Assembly: GCF_008830185.1 (NCBI RefSeq)
Contig: NZ_WAGX01000005.1
Location: forward strand, 806,001 to 870,000
Source of the DNA: Candidatus Galacturonatibacter soehngenii
GTDB lineage: Bacteria > Bacillota > Clostridia > Lachnospirales > Lachnospiraceae
Length of the DNA: 64,000 nt
Direction: 5' to 3'
In this document: positions 1-8,086 of the stretch, one piece after another
How positions within the stretch are numbered: position 1 is the stretch's first letter
Layout of the letters: each line of letters starts with the position of its first letter
Translations under genes and position numbers: made by a program
Notes under the pieces: generated by a model
Database searches by the model: none
The model's input: only the letters and a program-made list of their open reading frames with translations
What the model was told of the DNA's origin: nothing

Positions 1-701
1 AGAAAAAAAACAACCAAATAAATCCATATATAAACAGCTGGAAAAATAGCTGTATTGTAAAGTAGCCTTACATAAAAACTACCTTCCAATACAGTGATAT
101 AATCTGATGTCAATTGATAATCATTTAGAAAATTAATTGCAGCTACTCCCGTACCATCCTCCAATTTCATTTCCAGATTTGTAAAGCTTGTTTTTTCATC
201 ATTATTGATTATGATTACTAATTGCTCTTTACTTTTTACTATTCCTCGAATTACATACTGTTTTGATTCATAAGTAATGGTGTTTCCAACTACATTTTTA
301 TCTCGAAACAAATCATATGCCGTTTTCTCATCAATTACGCATCCCAAAGTATCTTTCTCGTAGCAAAAACTGCCAGACTTAATCTGAAACGGACATACCT
401 TTGCCATCTCCCCAAATACCGTTATGATTCTTGTTTTTGTTGTAGTATTTAATTTATTGTTATGAATTGTGATTCTTGGCCCTCTATTCCAAGCGGTGAT
501 TCGCCAAGACTTATCTGCATTTTTACTTTGTTCTTGCTTTAACGCAGCTTCTAACTCCCCTTGTTTTACCCCAACGCCTTCTAATCGCAGACTTATTCCA
601 TCATAGTTTTTTACTGCATATCGTTGTAGATAGATACAACCACCCCAGGTTAACACAACTAAAGCAATTAAAAAAAATAAAGAAATGTTCTTTTTATTCA
701 T
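1..701 (-). CDS. Membrane protein with MacB/FtsX-like extracellular region (partial, runs off left edge)
   Basis: An open frame reads from an ATG at 701 without a stop to the edge of the window, giving about 233 residues. It starts with a membrane anchor (ISLFFLIALVVLTWGG). A soluble region follows, with strand-rich segments such as VFGEMAKVCPFQIKSGSFC and CVIDEKTAYDLF, resembling the periplasmic core domain of MacB/FtsX-type ABC permeases (a variable 'is the new value consistent, ask for a gap' fold with little sequence signature). A second hydrophobic stretch (FPAVYIWIYLVVFF) lies at the window edge. The start overlaps the stop of the upstream membrane-fusion gene by 8 bases, so the two are translationally coupled. 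A membrane-fusion protein followed by a MacB-like permease is a common pairing, which supports the call. The ATPase expected with it would lie outside the window. The family assignment is by layout and general resemblance only. Confidence 0.5.
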   Translation of the reverse strand, partial: MNKKNISLFFLIALVVLTWGGCIYLQRYAVKNYDGISLRLEGVGVKQGELEAALKQEQSKNADKSWRITAWNRGPRITIHNNKLNTTTKTRIITVFGEMAKVCPFQIKSGSFCYEKDTLGCVIDEKTAYDLFRDKNVVGNTITYESKQYVIRGIVKSKEQLVIIINNDEKTSFTNLEMKLEDGTGVAAINFLNDYQLTSDYITVLEGSFYVRLLYNTAIFPAVYIWIYLVVFF

Positions 702-2385
702 CTTCCACTACCCGAATTCTATCTCCTTGTGCGATTTCCTTGTTACTTCCAATGATTATTTGATCTTCATAGGTAATTGCCCCTTCTACTGCTGCCGTTG
801 AAGTATCTTTGTCAATCACAGTTACATCAAGTCGAGACGCCGAAAGCTCATTTCCTAGAATTCCTTCCTTTTGACTTACACTCAATACATATGTCTGCCC
901 CATTCCATCCTCTCTTAGAGCACGTATGGGAATACATTTATCATATTGAGCAGAATCTTTGCTCCATTCAAAGGAAACTTCTCCTCCGATTGTATAATCT
1001 CCTTCTGGCAAATTCATCTCACATATAAATGCTCCATTCGTTTCTTTCATTTCTATAGAGGAAATCTCTGCTTTTATACTCTCTTTATCATCTCCAATAC
1101 GAACTTGAACTGCATCACCAATTGCCAACTTTTCTTTTTGATTTTTATCTAAACTAGCCTCTAAAACCACTCCGTTAACCGCACAAGATATCTTCTCAGT
1201 CCCTGTCGTAACAGCGCCCGCTTCTATATCCATTAAAACAAGTGTTCCCTCTTCTAGTGCATATACTTTTCCTTCCCCGTCCAGCAATGACTTTAATTCT
1301 TCCACTTCTTTGCTAGCCAAATCAATATCTAATTGAATACTTTTCAAAGTCAAACTTGTAGATTCTTTTTCTTTTTCCTTATTCTCTATTGCAGATTCCA
1401 CTGCTAGTTGTGCTTCTTCCATAGATTTTTGTGCCTGTGTCAACGCACTGTTTGCATTGCTTAATCCTAATGTGTAATCATAGGTTCCATTTTGCACTGC
1501 TTCCCAGCTTTCCTTTGCTTCTTTTTGCAAATTTTTTGCCGACTCTATTGATTCATTCCACTTTTCCTTTCTAGAATCCAAATCTTCTTGAGCCGCCTCA
1601 ACTGCTTGTTTTGCAGCCTCTATTTGCTGATCAATTGATGCAGCATCTACAGTATCTTTAGTATTTTTGTTTTCTAAATTTTCCTCAACTTTGACACTAT
1701 TTTTTTTATTTTCAAGATCTTTTAATTCTTTTTGCGCCTTTTTCAATACTTCCTTAGCACTGCTAATATCGTTATCTCTTTCGCTTTTTAACTTCTCATA
1801 CGCATCCTTTGCTTTCTGATAGGCTTCTTCCATTTCATCATCTATGCTTTGTTTTGCTGCTTCTAAATTTTCTTCTGCCTCCTCAATGCCTTGCTGCGCA
1901 TATTTCTTGGCAAGCTCCGCGCTTTTTAGTGCGCTTTGACTATCATTTAAGGAAAGTTTATCCTGTTCAATTTTATTTTTATCAATTGCTGCTTTTTTAG
2001 TTTCATATAAACTTTGTAACTCCTTCATATCATAAGAAAAAAGCAGATCACCTTCTTTTATTTTTGTACCAACTAAAACAAAGACCTCATCAACTCTAAG
2101 ACCTTGCAAGATTTTAATCTTTGTCGTCTCTTTTTCCTTTATCGTTCCAGTACCATTTAACTTAAAATTTAGTTTATAACTTTGAGGCTTTTTTACACTG
2201 ACTTTGGCAACTAAAATCGAATCCGCTGCTCGTGACAAAAAAGAAAATCCAAACATTGCAATAAAAAATAACAAAAGAATATGTTTCATCGTTTTTCGAT
2301 AAGAATCTCCTTCTTCTTTCGATGTTTTGTTCCATTGCTTTTTGATACATTCTTTCCATTTCATAATATATTTTCCTAACTTCAT
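694..2385 (-). CDS. HlyD/MacA-type membrane-fusion (efflux adaptor) protein
   Basis: A 563-residue protein with one N-terminal membrane segment (about residues 35-52, ILLLFFIAMFGFSFLS). A half lipoyl/barrel-sandwich motif (FVLVGTKIKEGDLLFSYD, about 103-120) follows. A very long Glu/Lys/Ala-rich coiled coil occupies about 120-370, and the second lipoyl half and beta-barrel region lie after that (EEGTLVLMDIEAGAV). This is the order of HlyD/MacA adaptors of ABC exporters. The ATG at 2385 has a GGAGG site. It lies 12 bases after the permease at 2398 and overlaps the next gene by 8 bases, so it is part of the operon starting at 6428. The coiled coil is long for a Gram-positive adaptor. The exported substrate is unknown. 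Confidence 0.8.
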   Translation of the reverse strand: MKLGKYIMKWKECIKKQWNKTSKEEGDSYRKTMKHILLLFFIAMFGFSFLSRAADSILVAKVSVKKPQSYKLNFKLNGTGTIKEKETTKIKILQGLRVDEVFVLVGTKIKEGDLLFSYDMKELQSLYETKKAAIDKNKIEQDKLSLNDSQSALKSAELAKKYAQQGIEEAEENLEAAKQSIDDEMEEAYQKAKDAYEKLKSERDNDISSAKEVLKKAQKELKDLENKKNSVKVEENLENKNTKDTVDAASIDQQIEAAKQAVEAAQEDLDSRKEKWNESIESAKNLQKEAKESWEAVQNGTYDYTLGLSNANSALTQAQKSMEEAQLAVESAIENKEKEKESTSLTLKSIQLDIDLASKEVEELKSLLDGEGKVYALEEGTLVLMDIEAGAVTTGTEKISCAVNGVVLEASLDKNQKEKLAIGDAVQVRIGDDKESIKAEISSIEMKETNGAFICEMNLPEGDYTIGGEVSFEWSKDSAQYDKCIPIRALREDGMGQTYVLSVSQKEGILGNELSASRLDVTVIDKDTSTAAVEGAITYEDQIIIGSNKEIAQGDRIRVVEDE

Positions 2386-2397
2386 AAAATCCTCCGA

Positions 2398-3243
2398 TTA
2401 TTGCTTCAGCCCTGATGCAACGATTCCTTCCTCTAAGTATTGTTGGCCAAAAAGAAAGATCAAGCAAGCTGGAATCAACATAATGACTGAGGCTACAAAA
2501 GAGACTGAAAGATTAGATACAGACATCTCTGGTAAATATAAAGACAATGGCCATAACGACTTGCTTTTTAAAAATGTAAGTGGCTGCTCTAGGGCATTCC
2601 AATATTCAATAAATCCCAACGTTACTACCGAGATAATTCCTGCTGATGCATTTGGTAGTCCAATCTTTCTAAAAATCAATCCTTCTGAAGCTCCATCTAT
2701 TTGCGCAGCCTCAATCAATTCCATAGGAATAGCTCGAAAAAATTTCACTAATATAAAAACAGGAAACGTTGCAAATAGATTTGGTATAATAATTGCGACA
2801 TGACGATCGAGCAAATTCAAACGTTCCAATACAAGATAGCTTGATACCATCGTCACTTGAAACGGCATTATCATTAATACAATATAAAGATAGAACAATA
2901 GCTTTTTGCCGCGAAACTCAAACCTGGAAAAGCTCCATGCCGCTGGTAATGCAATTAGTAATTGCCCAAATATACTTGGAAACACCTGCTTACAAGAATT
3001 CCAAAACATCACAAAAAATTCTGGGGAATCAAGCAAAAGATTCACATAAGGCCATAGCGTTGGGTATTGTGGTATTACATGCCATACTGCTAGCTTTGTC
3101 TCATCTAAAAAAATACCTCCAAAGCACTCTATAATCTCTCCTTTTCCTAAAAATGATCCTAGAACAATCATTAGGATTGGTATCCATACTATCAATCCTA
3201 AAATTCCTAATAAAAAAAAGGAAATAAATCGTTTAATACCCAC
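2398..3243 (-). CDS. ABC transporter permease, MalG-like (carbohydrate uptake type 1)
   Basis: An inner-membrane permease of 281 residues with about six hydrophobic segments. The cytoplasmic EAA loop is clear (ELIEAAQIDGASEGLIFRKI), which docks onto the ATPase. An N-terminal helix and a long extracellular loop before the core helices are typical of MalG/LacG-like proteins. The GTG start at 3243 has an AAGGAG site and lies inside the end of the partner permease (11-base overlap), showing coupled translation. No ATPase is encoded nearby, which is usual in Clostridia where a shared MsiK-like ATPase serves several sugar importers. The solute is not predictable, and the co-transcribed efflux-type genes make simple sugar uptake uncertain. 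Confidence 0.85.
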   Translation of the reverse strand: MGIKRFISFFLLGILGLIVWIPILMIVLGSFLGKGEIIECFGGIFLDETKLAVWHVIPQYPTLWPYVNLLLDSPEFFVMFWNSCKQVFPSIFGQLLIALPAAWSFSRFEFRGKKLLFYLYIVLMIMPFQVTMVSSYLVLERLNLLDRHVAIIIPNLFATFPVFILVKFFRAIPMELIEAAQIDGASEGLIFRKIGLPNASAGIISVVTLGFIEYWNALEQPLTFLKSKSLWPLSLYLPEMSVSNLSVSFVASVIMLIPACLIFLFGQQYLEEGIVASGLKQ

Positions 3244-4129
3244 CCTCTTGATCTCCTTTACTTGTTATCTTGTGAATCATTCCTACAAACCCCATAATTA
3301 TAATCACAAACAATACTGCTGCTGCACACATTTTAGAAATTTCCAGATTCACAAACCAATTGTTAAACAAATGCTGTATCATGTAGATACTTTTATCTGG
3401 ATAATTGCCAGCAATCAAATATGCTTCTCGAAAAACCTTAAAGGAATTTACCAACGATAATACACTTATCATAAAAACGCTAGGCAATAAAAGTGGGAAG
3501 GTAATATATCGAAACTTTTGATATCGTTTGGCTCCATCTAAAGAGGCTGCTTCATAAAGCGTTCCTGAAATGCCCGACAACCCAGCCAGCCATAACACCA
3601 TATTATACCCCATGTTTTTCCATATGTAGCTAAAAACCAAAACACCAAAGGCATATCCTGAGTTCATCCACAAAATCGATTTGTTTCCTGTCAATGTAAG
3701 GAATGCATTAATTAATCCGTTCTTATGAAAAATAATTTTCCATAATAAAACAACCGCTGCAACAGGAATGGCCATGGGAATAAGAAACGTAGTCTTAAAA
3801 AAACCTTGGTATTTTTTTTGTCCATATATCACTACCGATAGAGCAAGGGAGGTGACTAATAACAAGGGAATACAAACCAAGAGAAATCGTCCCGTATTTT
3901 TTCCCGCCAATAAAAAGGCTTCGTTTTGTATTACAGTGCTGTAATTTTTTATTCCTACAAAGTTCTTTCCCATCGTATCTTTCATAGAGCGATATATCGC
4001 ATCTAAAAAAGGTAGTAATACAAATACTCCAACTCCAAGGAGACTGGGCATTAAAAATAAATATGCCCGTCTCTCCTCTTTTCTTTTTCTCTTTGAAATC
4101 TCTTTTTTATATTGCTTCACTACTCTCAT
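3233..4129 (-). CDS. ABC transporter permease, MalF/UgpA-like (carbohydrate uptake type 1)
   Basis: A 298-residue membrane protein with a basic N-terminus (KKEISKRKRKEERR), six predicted helices and the permease EAA motif (LYEAASLDGAKRYQKFRYI) near residue 190-210. It pairs with the MalG-like permease that overlaps its 3' end. It lies 10 bases downstream of the solute-binding lipoprotein gene. The start is ambiguous: the ATG at 4129 sits directly after AAGGG, while a GTG at 4120 has a better spacing of nine bases. The difference is three residues. Confidence 0.83.
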   Translation of the reverse strand: MRVVKQYKKEISKRKRKEERRAYLFLMPSLLGVGVFVLLPFLDAIYRSMKDTMGKNFVGIKNYSTVIQNEAFLLAGKNTGRFLLVCIPLLLVTSLALSVVIYGQKKYQGFFKTTFLIPMAIPVAAVVLLWKIIFHKNGLINAFLTLTGNKSILWMNSGYAFGVLVFSYIWKNMGYNMVLWLAGLSGISGTLYEAASLDGAKRYQKFRYITFPLLLPSVFMISVLSLVNSFKVFREAYLIAGNYPDKSIYMIQHLFNNWFVNLEISKMCAAAVLFVIIIMGFVGMIHKITSKGDQEGGY

Positions 4130-4139
4130 CCCTTACCCG

Positions 4140-6428
4140 TTATTCTGCCAAATACGTACTAATTCCTGATAAGATATTGTGGACGGTTTCATCTTTTGAG
4201 GCGGTACCATCATAAAACTTGCTTGCTTCTTCTACAACTTTATTTATTAAAATATCATCGGTTTCAATTGGGGTATTTAGTGAAAGTAGCATTTGATAAA
4301 AATTAGCTCTTTGTTCTTTTTCTGGCCATTCTGCTTCCAAATCAATCGAACCGTCACTTGTTTCTAGGCTTCCTCCAACCATTATGTCATTACGTTCTTC
4401 TTCCATCCAAGTCTGTAGTGACTTTTGATTCACTGGAAAGCCATCGTAAAGGTTTACAGATTGTATTTTTTCAGAAAGCATCAACTCTATAAAGCCTTCC
4501 GCTAATTCTATATTATCGCTCGCACTATTGATTCCTACCATACCTAATGGCGTAAAGGTATTCATCCTTGTATCATAGCTATATTGCTTTTTATCAATTA
4601 TTTCAAAAGGAATCATCATACCAACCGCATCTTGTAAATTACCCATTCCAAGTTTAATTTTATCAATGGATAGGTACGCAGAACTATTCATAATAATACT
4701 ATTATTCATGCTTCTCCTATCATCTAACTCCTGCTGTTGAGCTAAATCAATCTCACCTTCACTTGCGTGTTCCATTGTTTGTTTCACTTGTAAAAGTAAA
4801 TCACCCAATGCTTCCTCTTTTATGACTCCTTCATCTGAAACAATTTCAGGATAATAAAAACTTAGTAAATACTTTGTCATTGCACTTGCTGTTAATGCAG
4901 TGGTCACTCGTTCATCCGTTTGCTTTTCTGAATATTCTCTTAATGTCTTTAATGACTGGGCAGCTTTAACTGCTTCTTCATTACCAAATACAAAAGGTGC
5001 TTCAAATCTTGTTGGAATACAGTAAATTTTATCCTGCAAATATTTTTGTAGCATGGATTTACTGAGTGTTTCGTTTTCAAGCTGCGTTGTAATTAGTTTA
5101 CTCATATCAACAAGTACACCTTTTTCAATATAGGAGTCTTTTGGCAATCCATCTAAAATTAGAAGATCAGCTCCTTTACCTGCCAGTAATTCTGTGTTTA
5201 ACGCCTTAATATAATCATCTACCGTCGCACTGCCCTCATCTTGTATGGCTACGTTATACGTTACCTTCACATCCGTATTTTCTTTTTGATATTGAGTAAT
5301 CGCCTGACGTACAGTATTATTTTCTTTTAACGAATAAATTGTCAATTGCTTTGTTGGAACACTTGGAATCGTACTGTCATATATAAATTGAAGAATCTTG
5401 TTGTTTCCACTTCCGTCACCACTATCGTGAACAAAACAATAAAAAATCACTTTATCATTTTCTATGCTACCTGTGAAAAAGTTATTTAAATATACGCTTG
5501 GAGTATTTAAAGAACTCAAGGAGCCGTCCACTATATTTTCCCACAATGTCCCCTCTGGTGAAAGCTTACTAATTCCATCCTCTCCACAAATATAAATTGT
5601 TCCATCACTTGTTGCAGCCAATATGCTATCTGCTGAATAGCCTTCTGTTTCTATTTCTCTTTCTATTTTTTGTTCTTCAGCATTATATACTATTACCTTA
5701 TCTCCCGTTTCATTGATGGTAATCACTTTATTTTCAAATACTGTAAATGGTGCTATAAAATGATCGGATGAAGCATCGCCATAGGTATTTAATCTTGTTA
5801 TTTCCGCTCCTGATGAATCCAAGATATATATGCTTCCTAACATATCTTCACTAATTACATAGTAGCCATTTTTTAATACACGGGCGCTTGCAATGCTGTT
5901 ATACCTTATATAGCCTTCTCTTTCCTTTGCCTTTTCTTCTAAAATAGGCAACTCAATTTTTTGCGCGCTTTCTCTACTTGAATCCACTTTAACTATCATA
6001 GAGCCAGACCATCCTTCTCCATAAACCGTATAATACGCATAGAGTTCATTGTCTTCTCCATAAAAAATATTCTCTAACTGTACGAAATTCCCATCAGATC
6101 CCTCTTGTAATATCCATGTCTGCTTTGTTCGCTCAAAATTTCCATCTTCCTTTTGTGTATAACAATAATAGGAAGCTTCCTCCACTGAATAAGTATAGAT
6201 TTCTAAACCTCCTGTTATTCCTTTCACGACTGCGGTCAGGTTTTCTCCTTCACACTCCTTTGGTAGTGTAAAATCAGATTCTACGTAACGTCCAAGTGCA
6301 CCTGACTCATTCTTTCCACTCAAATTATTTTCTGCTTCACTAGAAACTGCTTTACTTTTACATCCTGATAGGGTTATAAGAATGCACACCATCATCAAAA
6401 AGATGGATATCATTTTTTTTCGCTTCAC
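4140..6428 (-). CDS. Large extracellular solute-binding lipoprotein with N-terminal propeller-like domain
   Basis: The best start is GTG at 6428, preceded by AGGAGG with a seven-base spacer, giving 762 residues. The signal peptide ends in a lipobox (ITLSGC), so the protein should be anchored on the outer face of the membrane. Residues about 60-360 show repeated short beta segments with Gly/Asp turns (DGTIYICGEDGISKL, ENKVITINETGDKVIVYN), like a beta-propeller. From about 365 a family 1 solute-binding domain follows (KQLTIYSLKENNTVRQAI, GADLLILDGLPKDSYIEKG). Typical sugar-binding proteins are 420-550 residues, so this is a two-part protein. It is the first gene of an operon with two permeases, an adaptor and a further membrane protein. 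The ligand is unknown. Confidence 0.78.
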   Translation of the reverse strand: MKRKKMISIFLMMVCILITLSGCKSKAVSSEAENNLSGKNESGALGRYVESDFTLPKECEGENLTAVVKGITGGLEIYTYSVEEASYYCYTQKEDGNFERTKQTWILQEGSDGNFVQLENIFYGEDNELYAYYTVYGEGWSGSMIVKVDSSRESAQKIELPILEEKAKEREGYIRYNSIASARVLKNGYYVISEDMLGSIYILDSSGAEITRLNTYGDASSDHFIAPFTVFENKVITINETGDKVIVYNAEEQKIEREIETEGYSADSILAATSDGTIYICGEDGISKLSPEGTLWENIVDGSLSSLNTPSVYLNNFFTGSIENDKVIFYCFVHDSGDGSGNNKILQFIYDSTIPSVPTKQLTIYSLKENNTVRQAITQYQKENTDVKVTYNVAIQDEGSATVDDYIKALNTELLAGKGADLLILDGLPKDSYIEKGVLVDMSKLITTQLENETLSKSMLQKYLQDKIYCIPTRFEAPFVFGNEEAVKAAQSLKTLREYSEKQTDERVTTALTASAMTKYLLSFYYPEIVSDEGVIKEEALGDLLLQVKQTMEHASEGEIDLAQQQELDDRRSMNNSIIMNSSAYLSIDKIKLGMGNLQDAVGMMIPFEIIDKKQYSYDTRMNTFTPLGMVGINSASDNIELAEGFIELMLSEKIQSVNLYDGFPVNQKSLQTWMEEERNDIMVGGSLETSDGSIDLEAEWPEKEQRANFYQMLLSLNTPIETDDILINKVVEEASKFYDGTASKDETVHNILSGISTYLAE

Positions 6429-6490
6429 TTTACTTCCTCCTAGATTTTTCTTTATCATAATAAACAATTCTCTAAATAATCTCTAAAAAA

Positions 6491-6546
6491 GTGTCTTCGA
6501 CACTCTCAACTCCCCTCCCCCTCAATCTTGAGGGGATTTAGGGGGT
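6491..6546. repeat. Two adjacent hairpins upstream of the IS91-like transposase
   Basis: GTGTC-TTC-GACAC at 6491-6503 is a small perfect hairpin. It is followed by C-rich and G-rich tracts, CCCCTC-AATCTT-GAGGGG at 6518-6535 with further G's after it. They lie between the divergent lipoprotein gene and the transposase. They may be the terminal (terIS) end of the element or simply a barrier to transcription from either side. Confidence 0.45.
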
Positions 6547-6580
6547 TTTCTTTTTGCTACAAATCCTTCATAATAATCTT

Positions 6581-7732
6581 ATGAGCAACATACTTCAGGA
6601 TATATTTAAAGATAACTATGAAAGAATGATTTATACTTTACACCCTCGCAAGTCGGTCATTGAAAATGTTAATCGTATGATTAACTGCGGTGACCCTTCT
6701 TTTGGTGGTGCAATGTATGGTTGCGGCAAATGTGGTACCCTTAAATTTGTTCCTTTCCGTTGTCACAGTCGCTTCTGTCCTACCTGTGGAACTAAGTATT
6801 CCATTGACCGCACTACCTCTATGTCTTTTAAGATAATCAATGCTCAGCACCGTCACTGTGTTTTTACCATTGATTCTGAACTTAGACATTACTTTCTTGA
6901 AGATAGAAAACTTCTTAATCTTCTTTTTGAAGCTGTTCAAAGTGTTGTCTTTCGCTTATTTCACAAAGACAATAAAGCCGAAAAATTCACGCCTGGATTC
7001 ATTCTTGTTCTCCACACTTTTGGTAGAGACTTGAAATGGAATCCTCATATTCATTGTCTTCTGTCCGAAGGTGGCATTGGTAACTCTGGTATTTGGCGTC
7101 CCAAAACTCACTTTAATTACACATTCCTTCGCAACGCCTTTCGCACAGCCCTCCTTAACTTAATGGAGAAAAAGCTTGGGCCATCTTTTATACTGGTCAA
7201 GGCTAAATGCTACCACGAACATAAAGAAGGATTCTATGTCTATGCAAAACCTAATAAGTGTAATCCTAAAGTTGTTACTAAATACATAGGCCGTTATCTT
7301 GGTCGTCCTGTTATTGCCACTTCTCGTATCGACGATTACGACGGTGAAAATGTAACTTTTCACTACAATCGTCATGAGGATGACAAACTTGTCGTTGAAA
7401 CCATTCCTGTTATGGAATTCATTGAACGACTAAGCATGCACATTCCTGAAAAACACTTCAAACAAATCCGCTACTATGGTCTTTATGCAAGAACACGTGA
7501 GAGTGATAAAAAGCTATCTCTTGCCATATCAAAAGAAAAACATAAGGTTATTCTTTCATTCAATCGCTGGCGCAATTGCACTTTATCCTCTTTTGGTTAT
7601 GATCCTCTCAAATGTCCATGCTGTGGCGAGACAATGCTTTTTCTTGAGCTTTATCATAAACATCAGCATATTTCTCTGGACAAAATGTATGAAAGGGCAA
7701 TGGGAAGACTCCCAACTTTCTCTTCTGCATGA
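6581..7732 (+). CDS. IS91-family transposase (HUH/Y2 rolling-circle type)
   Basis: About 383 residues from ATG 6581; a TTG at 6554 would add nine residues, and neither has a clear ribosome site. The N-terminal zinc-binding domain has paired cysteines (YGCGKCG, HSRFCPTCG). The HUH metal-binding motif is WNPHIHCLLSEGG. Two tyrosines four residues apart occur in KYIGRYLGRP, the catalytic Y2 motif of IS91 enzymes that nick DNA and stay covalently attached to it. A C-terminal zinc pair (CPCCGETM) completes the usual order. The frame is intact, so the element may be active. It lies between two unrelated minus-strand operons, consistent with insertion into an intergenic region. Confidence 0.9.
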   Translation: MSNILQDIFKDNYERMIYTLHPRKSVIENVNRMINCGDPSFGGAMYGCGKCGTLKFVPFRCHSRFCPTCGTKYSIDRTTSMSFKIINAQHRHCVFTIDSELRHYFLEDRKLLNLLFEAVQSVVFRLFHKDNKAEKFTPGFILVLHTFGRDLKWNPHIHCLLSEGGIGNSGIWRPKTHFNYTFLRNAFRTALLNLMEKKLGPSFILVKAKCYHEHKEGFYVYAKPNKCNPKVVTKYIGRYLGRPVIATSRIDDYDGENVTFHYNRHEDDKLVVETIPVMEFIERLSMHIPEKHFKQIRYYGLYARTRESDKKLSLAISKEKHKVILSFNRWRNCTLSSFGYDPLKCPCCGETMLFLELYHKHQHISLDKMYERAMGRLPTFSSA

Positions 7733-7788
7733 AATATATACATACCACCTCCGTCTGTGATAAAATATATAAAACGGAGGAAAACACT

Positions 7789-7968
7789 ATGTCAAAATGT
7801 TCAGATGAAATCAGAAACAAGTATATACAGAATCCACCCGAAGGCATGACCGCTGATGACATCCGCCACATGAGTGAGGATGATTTGCTTGATATGGATT
7901 ACTTCTTAAATGAAGACGATGCGTTTGACGAAGACTTCCCGGGAGCTGAAGGTTTCTATATCTTCTAA
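7789..7968 (+). CDS. Small acidic passenger protein of the IS91-like element
   Basis: A 59-residue protein beginning at ATG 7789 after a good GGAGG site (spacing about seven). It is strongly acidic in its second half (SEDDLLDMDYFLNEDDAFDED) and has no membrane segment. It follows the transposase by 57 bases and precedes a hairpin with a T-run, so it lies inside the presumed element. I do not recognise a family. Its place suggests an accessory to transposition, for example a regulator or DNA-mimic, but this is a guess. Confidence 0.6.
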   Translation: MSKCSDEIRNKYIQNPPEGMTADDIRHMSEDDLLDMDYFLNEDDAFDEDFPGAEGFYIF

Positions 7969-7989
7969 AACCTATCGTTTACTTGTTGT

Positions 7990-8013
7990 GCCCGCCTCCA
8001 TGCGGGCCCTTTT
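7990..8013 (+). terminator. Rho-independent terminator after the passenger ORF
   Basis: GCCCGC-CTCCAT-GCGGGC hairpin followed by CCTTTTC, 21 bases after the stop of the small acidic ORF. The high GC of the stem contrasts with its surroundings. Confidence 0.6.
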
Positions 8014-8053
8014 CATATCAAGAGTTCTCCGAAGGAGAACTTTCCTATAAAGT

Positions 8054-8086
8054 AAAAAAGTTTTTGGACTACTCCAAAAACTTTTT
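8054..8086 (-). terminator. Terminator of the histidine kinase operon
   Basis: Near-perfect stem AAAAAGTTTTTGGA-CTAC-TCCAAAAACTTTTT. Read on the minus strand it ends in a T-run and overlaps the stop codon of the kinase gene. It could act in both directions. Confidence 0.6.

Larger units (their letters stand above)
6480..8040 (+). mobile_element. IS91-like insertion sequence (approximate limits)
   Basis: The element contains an IS91-family transposase gene, a short acidic ORF and structured ends. No terminal inverted repeats or target duplication are visible, as expected for rolling-circle IS91 elements. The right side carries a GC-rich hairpin (7990-8007) and a second hairpin GTTCTCC-GAA-GGAGAAC (8024-8040) that ends in GAAC. 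IS91 family members insert beside GAAC or CAAG at the origin end, so 8040 is a possible boundary. CAAG also occurs at 8019-8022. The left limit is placed at the hairpins near 6490. Both limits are inferred. Confidence 0.55.

Noticed and set aside
2327-2803. 158-codon plus-strand frame opposite the MalG-like permease
   Set aside because: It is antisense to a clear permease gene with EAA motif; its composition follows from the complementary strand.
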